Shown: piece after piece, positions 51,358 to 60,338 of the stretch | How the letters are laid out: every line of letters begins with the position of its first letter | Numbering within the stretch: the first letter of the stretch is position 1 | Source: CAXTKD01 sp964244885 | GTDB taxonomy: Bacteria > Pseudomonadota > Alphaproteobacteria > Sphingomonadales > Sphingomonadaceae | NCBI GenBank assembly: GCA_964244885.1 | Contig: CAXTKD010000013.1 | Span: 34,633-98,632, forward strand | Direction of reading: 5' to 3' | DNA: 64,000 nt | Translations under genes and position numbers: made by a program | Notes under the pieces: model-generated | What the model was told of the DNA's origin: nothing | Database searches by the model: none | The model's input: the letters and a program-made list of their open reading frames with translations, nothing else

Positions 51358-52908
51358 ATGATCCATTTGCCCCTTCGCCGCCGCGATCTGATCGGCGGCC
51401 TCGCCGCCGCCCCGCTCCTGATGTCGCGCGCCGCGCGGGCGCAGATCTTCGCGGACTTTCCCTTCTCTTTGGGCGTCGCGAGCGGCGACCCGGCGCCCGA
51501 CGGCTTCGTGATCTGGACGCGGCTCGCGCCGAGCCCGATGGAGCCGCACGGCGGCATGCCGCTCGCACCCGTACCGGTGAAGTGGGAGGTGGCGAGCGAC
51601 GGCGGGTTCAAGACGGTCGTCATGAGGGGCGAGGCGATCGCCCGGCCCGAGCTCGCGCATTCGGTGCATGTCGAGGTCGAGGGGCTGCTGCCCGACCGGC
51701 AATATTGGTATCGATTCATCGTCGCAGACGAAAAGAGCCTGATCGGCCGCGCCCGCACGCTGCCGGCGCCGGGCGCCAGCGTCGCCCGGACGCGCTTCGC
51801 GGTCGTCGGCTGCCAGCATTACGAGGCGGGGCTCTATACCGCCTACCATCATATGGCGGTCGACGCGCCCGACTGGGTGTTCCACTACGGCGACTATATC
51901 TACGAATATCACTATGATTTCACGACCGAGGGCGGCCTGCCGGTGCCGCCGGTGCGCAACTACGCGGCGCGCGAGCCCTTCAGCCTCGACGACTACCGGA
52001 TGCGCTACGCCCAGACCAAGCTCGACGCCAACCTGCAGGCGGCGCACGTCGCCGCGTCGTGGTTCGCGGTCTATGACGACCACGAGGTGCAGAACAATTG
52101 GGTCGGCGACCTCGACCAGAACGGCACGCCGGCGGCGGAATTCCGCCTGCGCCGAGCCATCGCGATGCAGGCCTATTACGAGCATATGCCGCTCCGAAAG
52201 CGCAGCTTTCCCGCGAACGGCGTGGTCGACATCGTCCGGCGCGCGCAATGGGGCGACCTGCTGTCGGCGAACTTCCTCGACACCCGCCTCTACCGAACCG
52301 ACCAGCCCTGCGGCGACGGCTTCAAGACCGACTGCCCCGAGCGGCAGGACGCGCGCGCGGAGGTGATCGGCCGCGCCCAGGAGAAATGGCTGTTCGACGG
52401 CCTATCGTCGTCCAAGACCAAATGGAACACCATCGCGCAGCAGATCATGATGATGCCAATGGACCGCCGCCTCGGCGACGAGCCCGCGCCGATCTTCAAC
52501 ATGGACAGCTGGAACGGCTACCCCAAGCCCCGCCAGCGCCTCTTCGATCATCTGGAGCAGCTGAAGCTCGGCAATGTCGTGGTGCTGACCGGCGACGAGC
52601 ATCAGAATTACGCCGGCGAGATCGAAGGCAAGGCGGGCAAGCCGATCGCGGTCGAGTTCGTCGGGACCTCGATCAGCTCGTCAGGCGACGGGCAGGACCG
52701 GCGCGGCGGTTATGACCGGATGATGGCGCTCAATCCCAACATCAAGTTCAACAACGCGCAGCGCGGCTACCTGATCTGCGAGGTGACGCCCGAGACCTGG
52801 AAGACTGACTTCCGGGTCGTCGATCAGATCGGCAGACCCGGCGCGCCGATCAAGACCCGCGCGACCGCGACGGTCGAGCGCGGCAAGCCGGGGGTGACGG
52901 TGGCGTAG
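51358..52908 (+). CDS. phoD: PhoD-like alkaline phosphatase/phosphodiesterase
   Basis: 516-residue Tat-exported metallophosphatase. The Tat signal has RRRDLIGG (7-14), then a hydrophobic stretch and cleavage near AARAQ. An N-terminal PhoD_N/fibronectin-like domain (about 35-135) precedes the catalytic domain with metal-site motifs VVGCQHYEAG, FHYGDYIYEY, YDDHEVQNNW and TGDEHQNYAGE. ATG 51358 begins the Tat signal. No Pho box was identified. The closeness to mmsB is probably only positional. Confidence 0.93.
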   Translation: MIHLPLRRRDLIGGLAAAPLLMSRAARAQIFADFPFSLGVASGDPAPDGFVIWTRLAPSPMEPHGGMPLAPVPVKWEVASDGGFKTVVMRGEAIARPELAHSVHVEVEGLLPDRQYWYRFIVADEKSLIGRARTLPAPGASVARTRFAVVGCQHYEAGLYTAYHHMAVDAPDWVFHYGDYIYEYHYDFTTEGGLPVPPVRNYAAREPFSLDDYRMRYAQTKLDANLQAAHVAASWFAVYDDHEVQNNWVGDLDQNGTPAAEFRLRRAIAMQAYYEHMPLRKRSFPANGVVDIVRRAQWGDLLSANFLDTRLYRTDQPCGDGFKTDCPERQDARAEVIGRAQEKWLFDGLSSSKTKWNTIAQQIMMMPMDRRLGDEPAPIFNMDSWNGYPKPRQRLFDHLEQLKLGNVVVLTGDEHQNYAGEIEGKAGKPIAVEFVGTSISSSGDGQDRRGGYDRMMALNPNIKFNNAQRGYLICEVTPETWKTDFRVVDQIGRPGAPIKTRATATVERGKPGVTVA

Positions 52909-52910
52909 AG

Positions 52911-53009
52911 CCCCTCCCCTTCAGGGGAGGGGTTGGGGTGGGGGCGTTGTGCCTAGCTCTGAGCGCGCGGATCGCCCCCACCCCCGTCCCCTCCCCTGAA
53001 GGGGAGGGG
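52911..53009. repeat. Palindromic repeat, family A, copy 7
   Basis: Arms CCCCTCCCCTTCAGGGGAGGGGTTGGGGTGGGGG and CCCCCACCCCCGTCCCCTCCCCTGAAGGGGAGGGG. Between the convergent phoD and helicase stop codons. Confidence 0.92.
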
Positions 53010-53017
53010 TGAGAGCA

Positions 53018-54706
53018 CTAGCGCGCCCGGTGCGGCGTCACCTTGACGCCCGGGACCGGGCCTCGCGTGCCCGGGTTCGGCCCACGCCGCGGCGGGCCGG
53101 CGTCGCGGGGCGGGCCGTCGGACTGCATGAAGCGGACGCCGCCCTCGCCTTCTTCGTCGCGCGCGGTACGCTTGACCGCGGCCATGAAGCGCGCGGCGAC
53201 GGCGCGGGGCACCTCGAACGCGGTCTCGTTGGGCAGGATGCGGATCGCGCCGACCTCCGCCTTGGTGATGTGGCCGCGCCGGCAGAGCAGCGGCAGCAGC
53301 CAGCGCGGGTCGGCGTTCTGGCGGCGGCCGACGTCCATGCGGAACCACACGGTATCCTCGAACCCGGTGCGCGGGCCGCTCGGCCGCTCGCTCGGGCCGG
53401 CATCGACCAGATCCTCGACCAGCGGCAGCTTCGAGCGGTGCGAGCGGACGAGTGCGGCGGCGATATCCTCCGGCGAGCGCTCGGCGAGCAGGCGGGCGCC
53501 CAGCGCCCGGTCCTCGTCGTCGAGCTCGACCGGGGCCAGCAGCGCCTCGATCAGCCGTTCGCGGTCGCCCTTGCGGATATCGTCGAGGCTCGGCGGCTTG
53601 ATCCACTGCGCCTCGATCCGCGCGCTCTTCAGCATCATCTCCACCCGGCGCTTGCGCGGATAGGGGACGATGAGGACCGCGGTGCCCTTCTTGCCCGCGC
53701 GGCCGGTGCGGCCCGAGCGGTGCTGGAGCGTCTCGGCATCGCGCGGCAGCTCGACGTGGACGACGAGGCTCAAGGTCGGCAGATCGATGCCGCGCGCCGC
53801 GACGTCGGTCGCGACACAGACCCGGGCGCGGCGGTCGCGCAGCGCCTGCAGCGCATGGTTGCGCTCGGCCTGGCTATGCTCGCCCGACAGCGCGACGGCA
53901 TCGAATCCACGGTCGATCAGGCTGGCGTGGAGGTGTCGGACGTTGTCGCGCGTCGCGCAGAACAGCATCGCGGTCTCGGCCTCGTGGAGGCGGAGCAGGT
54001 TGACCACCGCATGCTCGATATCGGCGGGGGCGACGGCCATCGCCTGATAGACGATGTCGCCGTGGCCGCGATCCTCGCCGACCGTCGAGATGCGCAGCGC
54101 ATCGCGCTGGTAACGCTTGGCGAGCGCGACGATCGGCTTGGGCATCGTCGCCGAGAACAGGAGCGTCCGGCGCTCGGGCGGGGTCGAGTCGAGGATTTCT
54201 TCGAGATCCTCGCGAAAGCCCATGTCGAGCATCTCGTCGGCCTCGTCGAGGACGACGGCGCGGAGCGCCGACAGGTCCAGCGCCCCGCGCTCGAGATGGT
54301 CGCGGAGACGGCCGGGGGTGCCGACGACAATCTGCGCGCCGTCCCGAAGCGAGCGCCGCTCCGCGCTGGCGTCCATGCCGCCGACGCAGGTGGCGATCCG
54401 CAGCCCAGTCTTGGCGTAGAGCCAGACCAGTTCGCGGCTGACCTGGAGCGCCAACTCGCGGGTCGGCGCGATGATCAACGCCAGCGGCAGGCGCGACGGC
54501 GCGCCGACGCCGGTGTCGTCCAAAAGCTGCGGCGCCATCGCGAGGCCGAAGGCGACGGTCTTGCCCGAGCCGGTCTGGGCCGAGACGACGAGGTCGCGGC
54601 CCTCCGCCTCGGGCGTCAGCACCGCCGCCTGGACCGGCGTCGGCTCGGCATAGCCGCGCGCGGCGAGGGCTTCGCCCAAAAGCGGCGGAAGAGTTTCGAA
54701 CGTCAT
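53018..54706 (-). CDS. DEAD-box ATP-dependent RNA helicase
   Basis: 562-residue RNA helicase. Motif I AQTGSGKT is at 43-50, the DEAD motif in VLDEADEMLDMGF, motif III SAT, and motif VI HRSGRTGRAGKKG. After the two RecA domains (about 1-370) and a linker, a DbpA/CsdA-type RNA-binding domain lies at about 480-545 (VGAIRILPNETAFEVP), pointing to ribosome assembly or cold adaptation. The ATG at 54706 starts MTFETLPPLLG; longer frames run into the intergenic region. Confidence 0.93.
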   Translation of the reverse strand: MTFETLPPLLGEALAARGYAEPTPVQAAVLTPEAEGRDLVVSAQTGSGKTVAFGLAMAPQLLDDTGVGAPSRLPLALIIAPTRELALQVSRELVWLYAKTGLRIATCVGGMDASAERRSLRDGAQIVVGTPGRLRDHLERGALDLSALRAVVLDEADEMLDMGFREDLEEILDSTPPERRTLLFSATMPKPIVALAKRYQRDALRISTVGEDRGHGDIVYQAMAVAPADIEHAVVNLLRLHEAETAMLFCATRDNVRHLHASLIDRGFDAVALSGEHSQAERNHALQALRDRRARVCVATDVAARGIDLPTLSLVVHVELPRDAETLQHRSGRTGRAGKKGTAVLIVPYPRKRRVEMMLKSARIEAQWIKPPSLDDIRKGDRERLIEALLAPVELDDEDRALGARLLAERSPEDIAAALVRSHRSKLPLVEDLVDAGPSERPSGPRTGFEDTVWFRMDVGRRQNADPRWLLPLLCRRGHITKAEVGAIRILPNETAFEVPRAVAARFMAAVKRTARDEEGEGGVRFMQSDGPPRDAGPPRRGPNPGTRGPVPGVKVTPHRAR

Positions 54707-54877
54707 GATAATTTCCAAAATCCGTGGGGGAGTGCAGCCATGCGCGAAGGGCCGGCGGCGCGTCCTGTCGCGCCCCCTATAGCGGCAAGTGCGCCCTTGG
54801 GACAGCCGGGGCTTGCATGCGGCGCAAAAGCCGCCCATCTTCGCTTCCGAGTTCAACAAGCGAAAGGAGGTGGTCGA

Positions 54878-54946
54878 ATGTCTCATTGTTCCATGCCGCA
54901 GGCGGCACAGGGTTTGGGCGCGATCTCTCTTGGAGTTGCAGGCTAG
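54878..54946 (+). CDS. Possible 22-residue peptide in a short transcription unit
   Basis: ATG at 54878 is preceded by an unusually strong SD (AAAGGAGGTG, five bases before it) and opens a frame of 22 codons, MSHCSMPQAAQGLGAISLGV plus two residues, ending in TAG. A strong terminator follows at 54988-55015. It may be a real micropeptide, a leader peptide or part of a small RNA. I do not recognise the peptide. The overlapping longer plus-strand frame (54724-55074) lacks a comparable start signal. Confidence 0.4.
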   Translation: MSHCSMPQAAQGLGAISLGVAG

Positions 54947-54987
54947 CACCTGACGCGTCCGGCCGCACCGCGGTCCGAACAGTGGAA

Positions 54988-55015
54988 GGGCCGTCCCGAC
55001 GAGGGGCGGCCCTTT
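54988..55015 (+). terminator. Intrinsic terminator of the short plus-strand unit
   Basis: 10-bp stem GGGCCGTCCC/GGGGCGGCCC (one T-G pair) with loop GACGA, followed by TTTGCTATT. It lies just before the convergent flavoprotein stop and points to a transcript coming from the helicase-upstream side. Confidence 0.8.
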
Positions 55016-55019
55016 GCTA

Positions 55020-56201
55020 TTACAGGGCCTGCGCCGCGGCCCAGCCGCTCGCCCACGCCCACTGGAAATTATAGCCGCCGAGCCAGCCGGTAACGTCGAC
55101 CGCCTCGCCGATCGCGTAAAGGCCCGGCACCTTGCGCGCTTCCATCGTCCGCGACGACAGGCCGTCGGTCGAGATGCCGCCGATCGTCACCTCGGCCTTG
55201 GCGAAGCCCTCGGTGCCGTTGGGCAGGAAGCGCCAGGCGGCGAGGCGCTGCTCGGCGTCGCGGAGCGCCGCGTCGCGCTGGTCGGCAAGGCCGCCGGGAA
55301 TCGCCAATTGTTCGGCGAGCACGGTGGCGAGGCGGTCGGGCAGGCTCGCGCCGAGCAGCGATTGCAGCGTGGCGCGCGGCCGGGTGCGCTTGGCGTCGAG
55401 CAGCCAGCCGGTGGATTGACCGGGCAGGAAGTCGATCTCGATCGGCTCGCCGTGCCGCCAATAGGACGAGGCCTGGAGGATCGCCGGGCCCGACAGGCCG
55501 CGGTGCGTGAACAGCGCGGCCTCGGCGAACGCCGCCTTGCCGGCGCGCGCCACCACGGGCGCGGCGACGCCCGACAGCGCTGTGAACAGCGCCTCGCTCG
55601 GCGGCAAGGTCAGAGGCACCAGCGCCGGGCGCGGCTCGACGACCTTGAGGCCGAAACGACGGGCGAGATCGTAGGCGAAGCCGGTCGCGCCGAGCCTGGG
55701 GATCGACGGCCCGCCAGTGGCGATAACCAGCGACGGCGCGGTCGCGGTGCGGTCGCCGAAGGTCACGATGAATTGCCCGTTGGCATGGCCGACGTCGCGG
55801 ATCGCCTGCCCAAGCGCCAACCTCACACCACCTATCTCGCACTCATCCAGCAGCATAGCGACGATCTGCTTCGCCGAGCCGTCGCAGAATAATTGTCCAA
55901 GCGTCTTCTCGTGCCAGGCGATGCCGTGCTTCTCGACCAGCGCGAGGAAGTCGCCGGGGGTGTAGCGGCCGAGCGCTGACTTGGCGAAATGCGGGTTGGC
56001 GGAGATGTAGCGGTCGGGCGCGGTGCCGGTGTTGGTAAAGTTGCACCGCCCGCCGCCCGAGATCAGGATCTTCTTCCCCGCCTCGTCGGCATGGTCGATC
56101 GCCAGCACACGCCGTCCACGCTGCCCGGCGACGCTGGCGCACATCAGCCCCGCGCCACCCGCGCCGAGGACGATCGCGTCATAGGATTGCACGGCGGTCA
56201 A
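55020..56201 (-). CDS. HI0933/BaiN-family NAD(P)/FAD oxidoreductase
   Basis: 393-residue flavoprotein. FAD-binding GAGGAGL is at 13-19, the family signature GKKILISGGGRCNFTN follows at about 42-57, and the closing EAVDVTGWLGGYNFQWAWASG is typical of HI0933-like proteins. The physiological substrate is not known. The start is TTG at 56201 (SD AAGGGCGG close by); a GTG at 56192 is a plausible alternative. Soluble and cytoplasmic. Confidence 0.88.
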   Translation of the reverse strand: MTAVQSYDAIVLGAGGAGLMCASVAGQRGRRVLAIDHADEAGKKILISGGGRCNFTNTGTAPDRYISANPHFAKSALGRYTPGDFLALVEKHGIAWHEKTLGQLFCDGSAKQIVAMLLDECEIGGVRLALGQAIRDVGHANGQFIVTFGDRTATAPSLVIATGGPSIPRLGATGFAYDLARRFGLKVVEPRPALVPLTLPPSEALFTALSGVAAPVVARAGKAAFAEAALFTHRGLSGPAILQASSYWRHGEPIEIDFLPGQSTGWLLDAKRTRPRATLQSLLGASLPDRLATVLAEQLAIPGGLADQRDAALRDAEQRLAAWRFLPNGTEGFAKAEVTIGGISTDGLSSRTMEARKVPGLYAIGEAVDVTGWLGGYNFQWAWASGWAAAQAL

Positions 56202-56285
56202 AGCGCCGCCCTTCTATCCCGGCCTCTGGCTCGTGCAACCGATCCGAAGTCATGATAGTTTGCCGCTCGAACAAGGGAGACAGAC

Positions 56286-56942
56286 ATGCGGAAGACATTG
56301 CTCGCGCTCACGACCATCGCCTTCGCGCTGGGGTCACCGGCTCTCGCGGCGACGCACAAGCCCGTCAAGAAGAGGCCGGCGCCCGCGAAGGTCGTCCCGG
56401 CCGAGATGCTGACCTGCAAGGACGGCACGATCGGCCCGGCGAAGGCGGGCGCGCGGGCGTGCCGCGGCCACGGCGGCATCTTCGCGGCGGTCGCCACCAA
56501 GACCGTCGCGGCGGCTCCCGGCGGCGTCAGCGCCGCGACCGTCTCGACCAAGCTCCCGAACACCGCCGGCGCCAAGACCACCGCGGTCACCCAGAATAAC
56601 GGCGATTCGCACGCCGTCACGGAGGTCACGCAGATCAGCACGCCGGGCGCGCCCGCCACCGGCATGAAGCCGAGTCCCACCGAGATCACCGTCCGCTGCT
56701 ACGACGGATCGGTGCTGAAGGTCCGGACGCTCCGGAAGGCATGCGCCAGGCGCGGCGGCCTGGCGTCGAGCGTCGTCACCACAGCGATGCGCGTGCCAGC
56801 GGGCGCGACGAAGTCGATCGCCGCGAAGACTGCCGCCGGCGTGGCGGTCGCGACCACCAAGAACCCCGACAACGCGGCGTCGGCGACGCGTGTGTCCCAG
56901 ACGACGATCTATCCGCGCCCCGAATCGAAGGGGAAGAAATAG
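56286..56942 (+). CDS. Secreted protein with two CxDG...ACxxxGG motifs
   Basis: 218-residue exported protein: signal peptide (about 1-21, cleavage after ALA). Two related cysteine modules are visible, LTCKDGTIGPAKAGARACRG (42-61, followed by HGGI) and VRCYDGSVLK...KACARRGGLA (about 136-159). They recall small DUF3761-like domains, joined by a Thr/Ala/Val-rich linker with low complexity. Each module probably holds one disulfide in the periplasm. Function unknown. SD AAGGGAG lies shortly before the ATG; divergent from the flavoprotein gene. Confidence 0.72.
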   Translation: MRKTLLALTTIAFALGSPALAATHKPVKKRPAPAKVVPAEMLTCKDGTIGPAKAGARACRGHGGIFAAVATKTVAAAPGGVSAATVSTKLPNTAGAKTTAVTQNNGDSHAVTEVTQISTPGAPATGMKPSPTEITVRCYDGSVLKVRTLRKACARRGGLASSVVTTAMRVPAGATKSIAAKTAAGVAVATTKNPDNAASATRVSQTTIYPRPESKGKK

Positions 56943-56946
56943 GGGG

Positions 56947-57035
56947 TGGTGCCCGCGGCCGGACTCGAACCGGCACGCCGCTTGCGCGGCAAAAGATTTT
57001 AAGTCTCGTGCGTCTACCAATTTCGCCACGCGGGC
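56947..57035 (-). tRNA. tRNA-Leu (anticodon UAA)
   Basis: 89-base class II tRNA on the minus strand: acceptor GCCCGCG/CGCGGGC with A and encoded CCA, D arm TGGCGAAATTGGTAGACGCA, anticodon loop CTTAAAA, a long variable arm GCCGCGCAAGCGGC and T arm GGTTCGAGTCC. Decodes UUA/UUG leucine codons. Lies between the secreted protein stop and the CinA-like gene. Confidence 0.95.
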
Positions 57036-57051
57036 ACGTGGAAGGGCGGGT

Positions 57052-57810
57052 CTAGCCGATCTCGCCGTCGGTCGCATCCACTCCCGCGTCGCGAAGCGCC
57101 ACCAGCAGCGCGTCGGCGCAGGCGTCGAGCAACTCCCGGTCGGCGCTGCGGGCGACGAAGTTGCTCCCCGCGACGCCGCTCTTCCAGAACGGGTAGCTGC
57201 CGATCTGCACGCCGGGGTGCGCCTTTTCGGTCGTCTCCAGCAACTCGGCGACCTGGCTCTCGCCGACCCGCGCGCCGATGCTGCGGGAGAGCAGCGGCTT
57301 GCCGCCCTCCAGCGTCCCGTCAAGCGCCGCCAGCATGCCGCGCGTCACGAACGGCACGCCCGCCATGATGAAGATGTTGCCGTGGCGGATGCCGGGCGCG
57401 CCGGTCACGGCGTTGTCGATCAGGCTCGCGCCCTCCGGCACCCGCGCCATGCGGAGGCGGGCGGGGGTGACCTCGCCGCCATAGTGGTTCCGCAGGATCG
57501 CCTCGGCCTCGGGATGGACGACGACCGGCACGCCCAGTGCTGCGGCGATCGAGTCCACCGTGATGTCATCATGCGTCGGGCCGATGCCGCCGGTGGTGAA
57601 CAGATAGTCGTGGGCGGGCGGCTTGAGCGCATTGATCGCCTCGCCGATCGCTCCCATCTCGTCGGGAACGACGCGCGCCGTCTTCAGCCTTATGCCCTGC
57701 CCGCCGAGCCATTTGGCGAGCGCGGCGAGGTTGGTGTCCTGCGTGCGCCCCGACAGGATTTCGTCGCCGATGACGATGAGGGCGGCGGTCCAGATTCGGT
57801 CTTCGGCCAT
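57052..57810 (-). CDS. CinA-like molybdopterin-binding domain protein
   Basis: 252-residue protein of the COG1058/CinA N-terminal type, without the C-terminal nicotinamide-nucleotide amidase. The MoCF/MogA-like fold shows LIVIGDEILSGRTQDTN and the TTGGIGPTHDDITVDS motif. In related short proteins ADP-ribose pyrophosphatase activity has been described for the CinA domain, but function here is open. The ATG at 57810 is divergent from map. Confidence 0.88.
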   Translation of the reverse strand: MAEDRIWTAALIVIGDEILSGRTQDTNLAALAKWLGGQGIRLKTARVVPDEMGAIGEAINALKPPAHDYLFTTGGIGPTHDDITVDSIAAALGVPVVVHPEAEAILRNHYGGEVTPARLRMARVPEGASLIDNAVTGAPGIRHGNIFIMAGVPFVTRGMLAALDGTLEGGKPLLSRSIGARVGESQVAELLETTEKAHPGVQIGSYPFWKSGVAGSNFVARSADRELLDACADALLVALRDAGVDATDGEIG

Positions 57811-57866
57811 GCGGTTGGCTTAGCGCGTAGCGCGGGGCTGGCCAATGCGATAAAGGCGTTCGCATC

Positions 57867-58691
57867 ATGACCTACCAATCGACGATCGAAGCCGACGACG
57901 AGCCGGGCTCGGCGATCAAGCTGCACGGGGCGGAAGGCTTCGAGGGCATGCGCAAGGCCGGGCTGCTGGCGGCGCGCGTGCTCGACATGCTCGTGCCGCA
58001 CGTCAGGCCCGACGTCGCGACCGAGGCGCTCGACAAGCTCGCCTGGGACTTCGTGCGCGACGAGGGCGCGGTGCCGGCGACGATCTTCTACCGCGGCTAC
58101 AGCCATTCGCTGTGCATCAGCGTCAACCACGTCGTCTGCCACGGCATGCCGTCGGCGAAGAAATTGCGCTCGGGCGATATCGTCAACATCGACGTGACGG
58201 TGGTGGTCGACGGCTGGCACGGCGACACCAGCCGGATGTTCCTGGTCGGCGACGTGCCGATCAAGGCGCGCCGCCTCGTTGAGATCACTTACGACTGCCT
58301 GATGCGCGGCATCGCGGCGGCGAAGCCCGGCGCGACGCTCGGCGATGTCGGCCATGCCATCCAGAGCCACGCCGAGGCGCAGCGGTGCTCGGTGGTGCGC
58401 GACTTCTGCGGCCACGGGCTCGGCAAGGTCTTCCACGACGCGCCGAACGTCGTCCACGTCGGCAAGCCCGGGCGCGGCGTCGTGCTCAAGCCCGGCATGT
58501 TCTTCACGATCGAGCCGATGATCAACCTGGGCCGCGCCGACGTGAAGATCCTCGACGACGGCTGGACGGCGGTGACCCGGGACCGGAGTCTCTCGGCGCA
58601 GTTCGAACATTCGGTCGGCATCACCGAGGACGGCTGCGAGATTTTCACGCGGTCGCCGACGGGGCTCAACGCGCCGCCCTACGTGGTCTAA
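57867..58691 (+). CDS. map: Methionine aminopeptidase, type I
   Basis: Removes the initiator methionine from nascent proteins. 274 residues of the pita-bread fold, with dimetal ligands in NIDVTVVVDGWHGDTS (two Asp), the His of CGHGLGKVFHD, and Glu residues in FFTIEPM and near the C-terminus (FEHSVGITEDG). The N-terminal 20 residues are an acidic extension before the core. Its own promoter region is the 56 bases shared with the divergent CinA-like gene. Confidence 0.97.
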   Translation: MTYQSTIEADDEPGSAIKLHGAEGFEGMRKAGLLAARVLDMLVPHVRPDVATEALDKLAWDFVRDEGAVPATIFYRGYSHSLCISVNHVVCHGMPSAKKLRSGDIVNIDVTVVVDGWHGDTSRMFLVGDVPIKARRLVEITYDCLMRGIAAAKPGATLGDVGHAIQSHAEAQRCSVVRDFCGHGLGKVFHDAPNVVHVGKPGRGVVLKPGMFFTIEPMINLGRADVKILDDGWTAVTRDRSLSAQFEHSVGITEDGCEIFTRSPTGLNAPPYVV

Positions 58692-58780
58692 CCGCGCACC
58701 CACTGGATTCCGCTTCGCACTTGCGGCAAAGCCTTCAAAGCAAGGGCTTTCCCTACGAGCCGACGGAGCGCCGGACCGCC

Positions 58781-59578
58781 ATGACCGCCGACAACGACGA
58801 GCGCCTGGTCGATCAGGCCTATTGGGAAGGCATCTACAAGGGCGATGCGCCGCGCGCCGCGCCGAGGGCCGCCCGCGAATATCAATATGCGGTGTTCTGG
58901 GACGATATCGTCGCCAAGCTGATCACGCCGCAGCCCGGCGCCAAGGTCATCGAGATCGGCAGCGCGCCCGGCAACCGAGTCGTCGAGTTCGCGCGCGATT
59001 ATGGTTTCGAGCCCTACGGCCTCGAATATACCAGCGCCGGAGTCCGCCAGAACAAGGCGTTGTTCGAGGCCGAGGGATACAGCGCCGACAACGTCGTCCA
59101 GGCCGACCTGTTCGACGACGACGCGGTGACGCCGTTGCGGGGTAAATTCGATTATGTGGTCTCATTCGGCTTCATCGAGCATTTCACCGATCCCGTGCCG
59201 GCGGTGCTGCGCCATGCCGACCTCTGCAAGCCGGGCGGCATGGTGATCGTCACCATTCCCAACATGCGCGGCGTCAACCGCTGGCTGATGCGCTGGTTCG
59301 ACCCGGCGCTGGAGCCGCTGCACAATTTCGAGATCATGAAGCTCGAGGCGTTCAGGCGCCTGTTCCCCGCCGACCGCTTCGAGCCGCTGCATGTCGGTTA
59401 CATCGGCGGCTACAGCTTCATCTTTCGCGACACCGCCACGGGCCTGCGCCGATTCGTCCAGTTGGCGCTGATGAACATGCAGCCGCTGCTTCATGCGGTG
59501 ATGGGCAAGTTCCGGCCGCGCCATTTCGAAAGCGCGCTGTTCAGCCCGTCGATCGCCTTCGTCGGCCGGGTGCGCTGA
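58781..59578 (+). CDS. Class I SAM-dependent methyltransferase
   Basis: 265-residue methyltransferase of the Methyltransf_11/23 type. Motif I is VIEIGSAPGNRVVEFARDYG (about 53-72), followed by an acidic residue in YGLEYTSAG and the hydrophobic VSFGFIEHFTDP motif. The C-terminal third has hydrophobic stretches that may contact lipid or a large substrate. Substrate unknown; sugar- or polyketide-modifying enzymes are similar. ATG 58781 with GGAG about 11 bases upstream. Stand-alone between map and radC. Confidence 0.82.
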   Translation: MTADNDERLVDQAYWEGIYKGDAPRAAPRAAREYQYAVFWDDIVAKLITPQPGAKVIEIGSAPGNRVVEFARDYGFEPYGLEYTSAGVRQNKALFEAEGYSADNVVQADLFDDDAVTPLRGKFDYVVSFGFIEHFTDPVPAVLRHADLCKPGGMVIVTIPNMRGVNRWLMRWFDPALEPLHNFEIMKLEAFRRLFPADRFEPLHVGYIGGYSFIFRDTATGLRRFVQLALMNMQPLLHAVMGKFRPRHFESALFSPSIAFVGRVR

Positions 59579-59619
59579 GCGCGTAGACGGCCCGCCCCAA
59601 GTCGCGCTAGCTTCGCCGC

Positions 59620-60309
59620 ATGGCGCGCGACGATGACCCCGACCACCATTCCGGCCATCGCGCGCGGATGCGGGCGCGGCTGCTGGAGGGCGGCGGCGAG
59701 GCGTTTCTCGATCACGAACTGGTGGAATATGTCCTCGGCCTCGCCATTCCGCGCCGCGACACCAAGCCGCTCGCCAAGCGCCTGATCGCAGAGTTCGGCT
59801 CCTTCGCCGCGCTGGTCTCGGCGCAACCCGCCGAGCTGGCGCGGGTCGATGGGCTGGGCGACAGCGGCGCGGCGGCGCTGAAGTTCATCGGCGTCGCCGC
59901 CGTCCGGATGCTCCGCGAGGGCGTTCGCGGCCGGCCGCTGCTCGCGAGCTGGCAGGCGGTGATCGATTATCTCCACGCCGACATGGCGCATGGGACGACC
60001 GAGCGCTTCCGCGTGCTCTTCCTCAACGCGCGCAACATGCTGATCCGCGACGAGGTAATGGGCGAAGGCACGGTCAACCAGACGCCGGTCTACGTCCGCG
60101 AGGTGATGAAGCGCGCGCTGGAGCTCGGCGCGACGTCGCTCGTCCTCGTCCACAACCACCCGAGCGGCGACCCCCGCCCGAGCCGTGACGACATCCGCCT
60201 GACCGAGGAGATGGTGAAGGCGGCAAAGCCGCTCGGCATCGCGATCCACGACCATGTCATCATCGGCGCGAACGGCCATGCCAGCTTCGCGACCCTGGGA
60301 CTGCTATAG
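59620..60309 (+). CDS. radC: RadC/JAMM-domain protein
   Basis: 229-residue RadC-family protein. The N-terminal helix-hairpin-helix-like region (about 20-85) precedes a JAMM/MPN metalloprotease-like domain with the zinc motif HNHPSGDPRPSRDD (about 178-191) and a preceding Glu. Despite the name, a direct DNA-repair role is doubtful. The N-terminal MARDDDPDHHSGHRARMRAR is typical. Convergent with the spermidine-synthase-like gene, 29 bases apart. Confidence 0.95.
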   Translation: MARDDDPDHHSGHRARMRARLLEGGGEAFLDHELVEYVLGLAIPRRDTKPLAKRLIAEFGSFAALVSAQPAELARVDGLGDSGAAALKFIGVAAVRMLREGVRGRPLLASWQAVIDYLHADMAHGTTERFRVLFLNARNMLIRDEVMGEGTVNQTPVYVREVMKRALELGATSLVLVHNHPSGDPRPSRDDIRLTEEMVKAAKPLGIAIHDHVIIGANGHASFATLGLL

Positions 60310-60338
60310 CCAAGCCAGACAAGGCAGACGCCCCCGGG

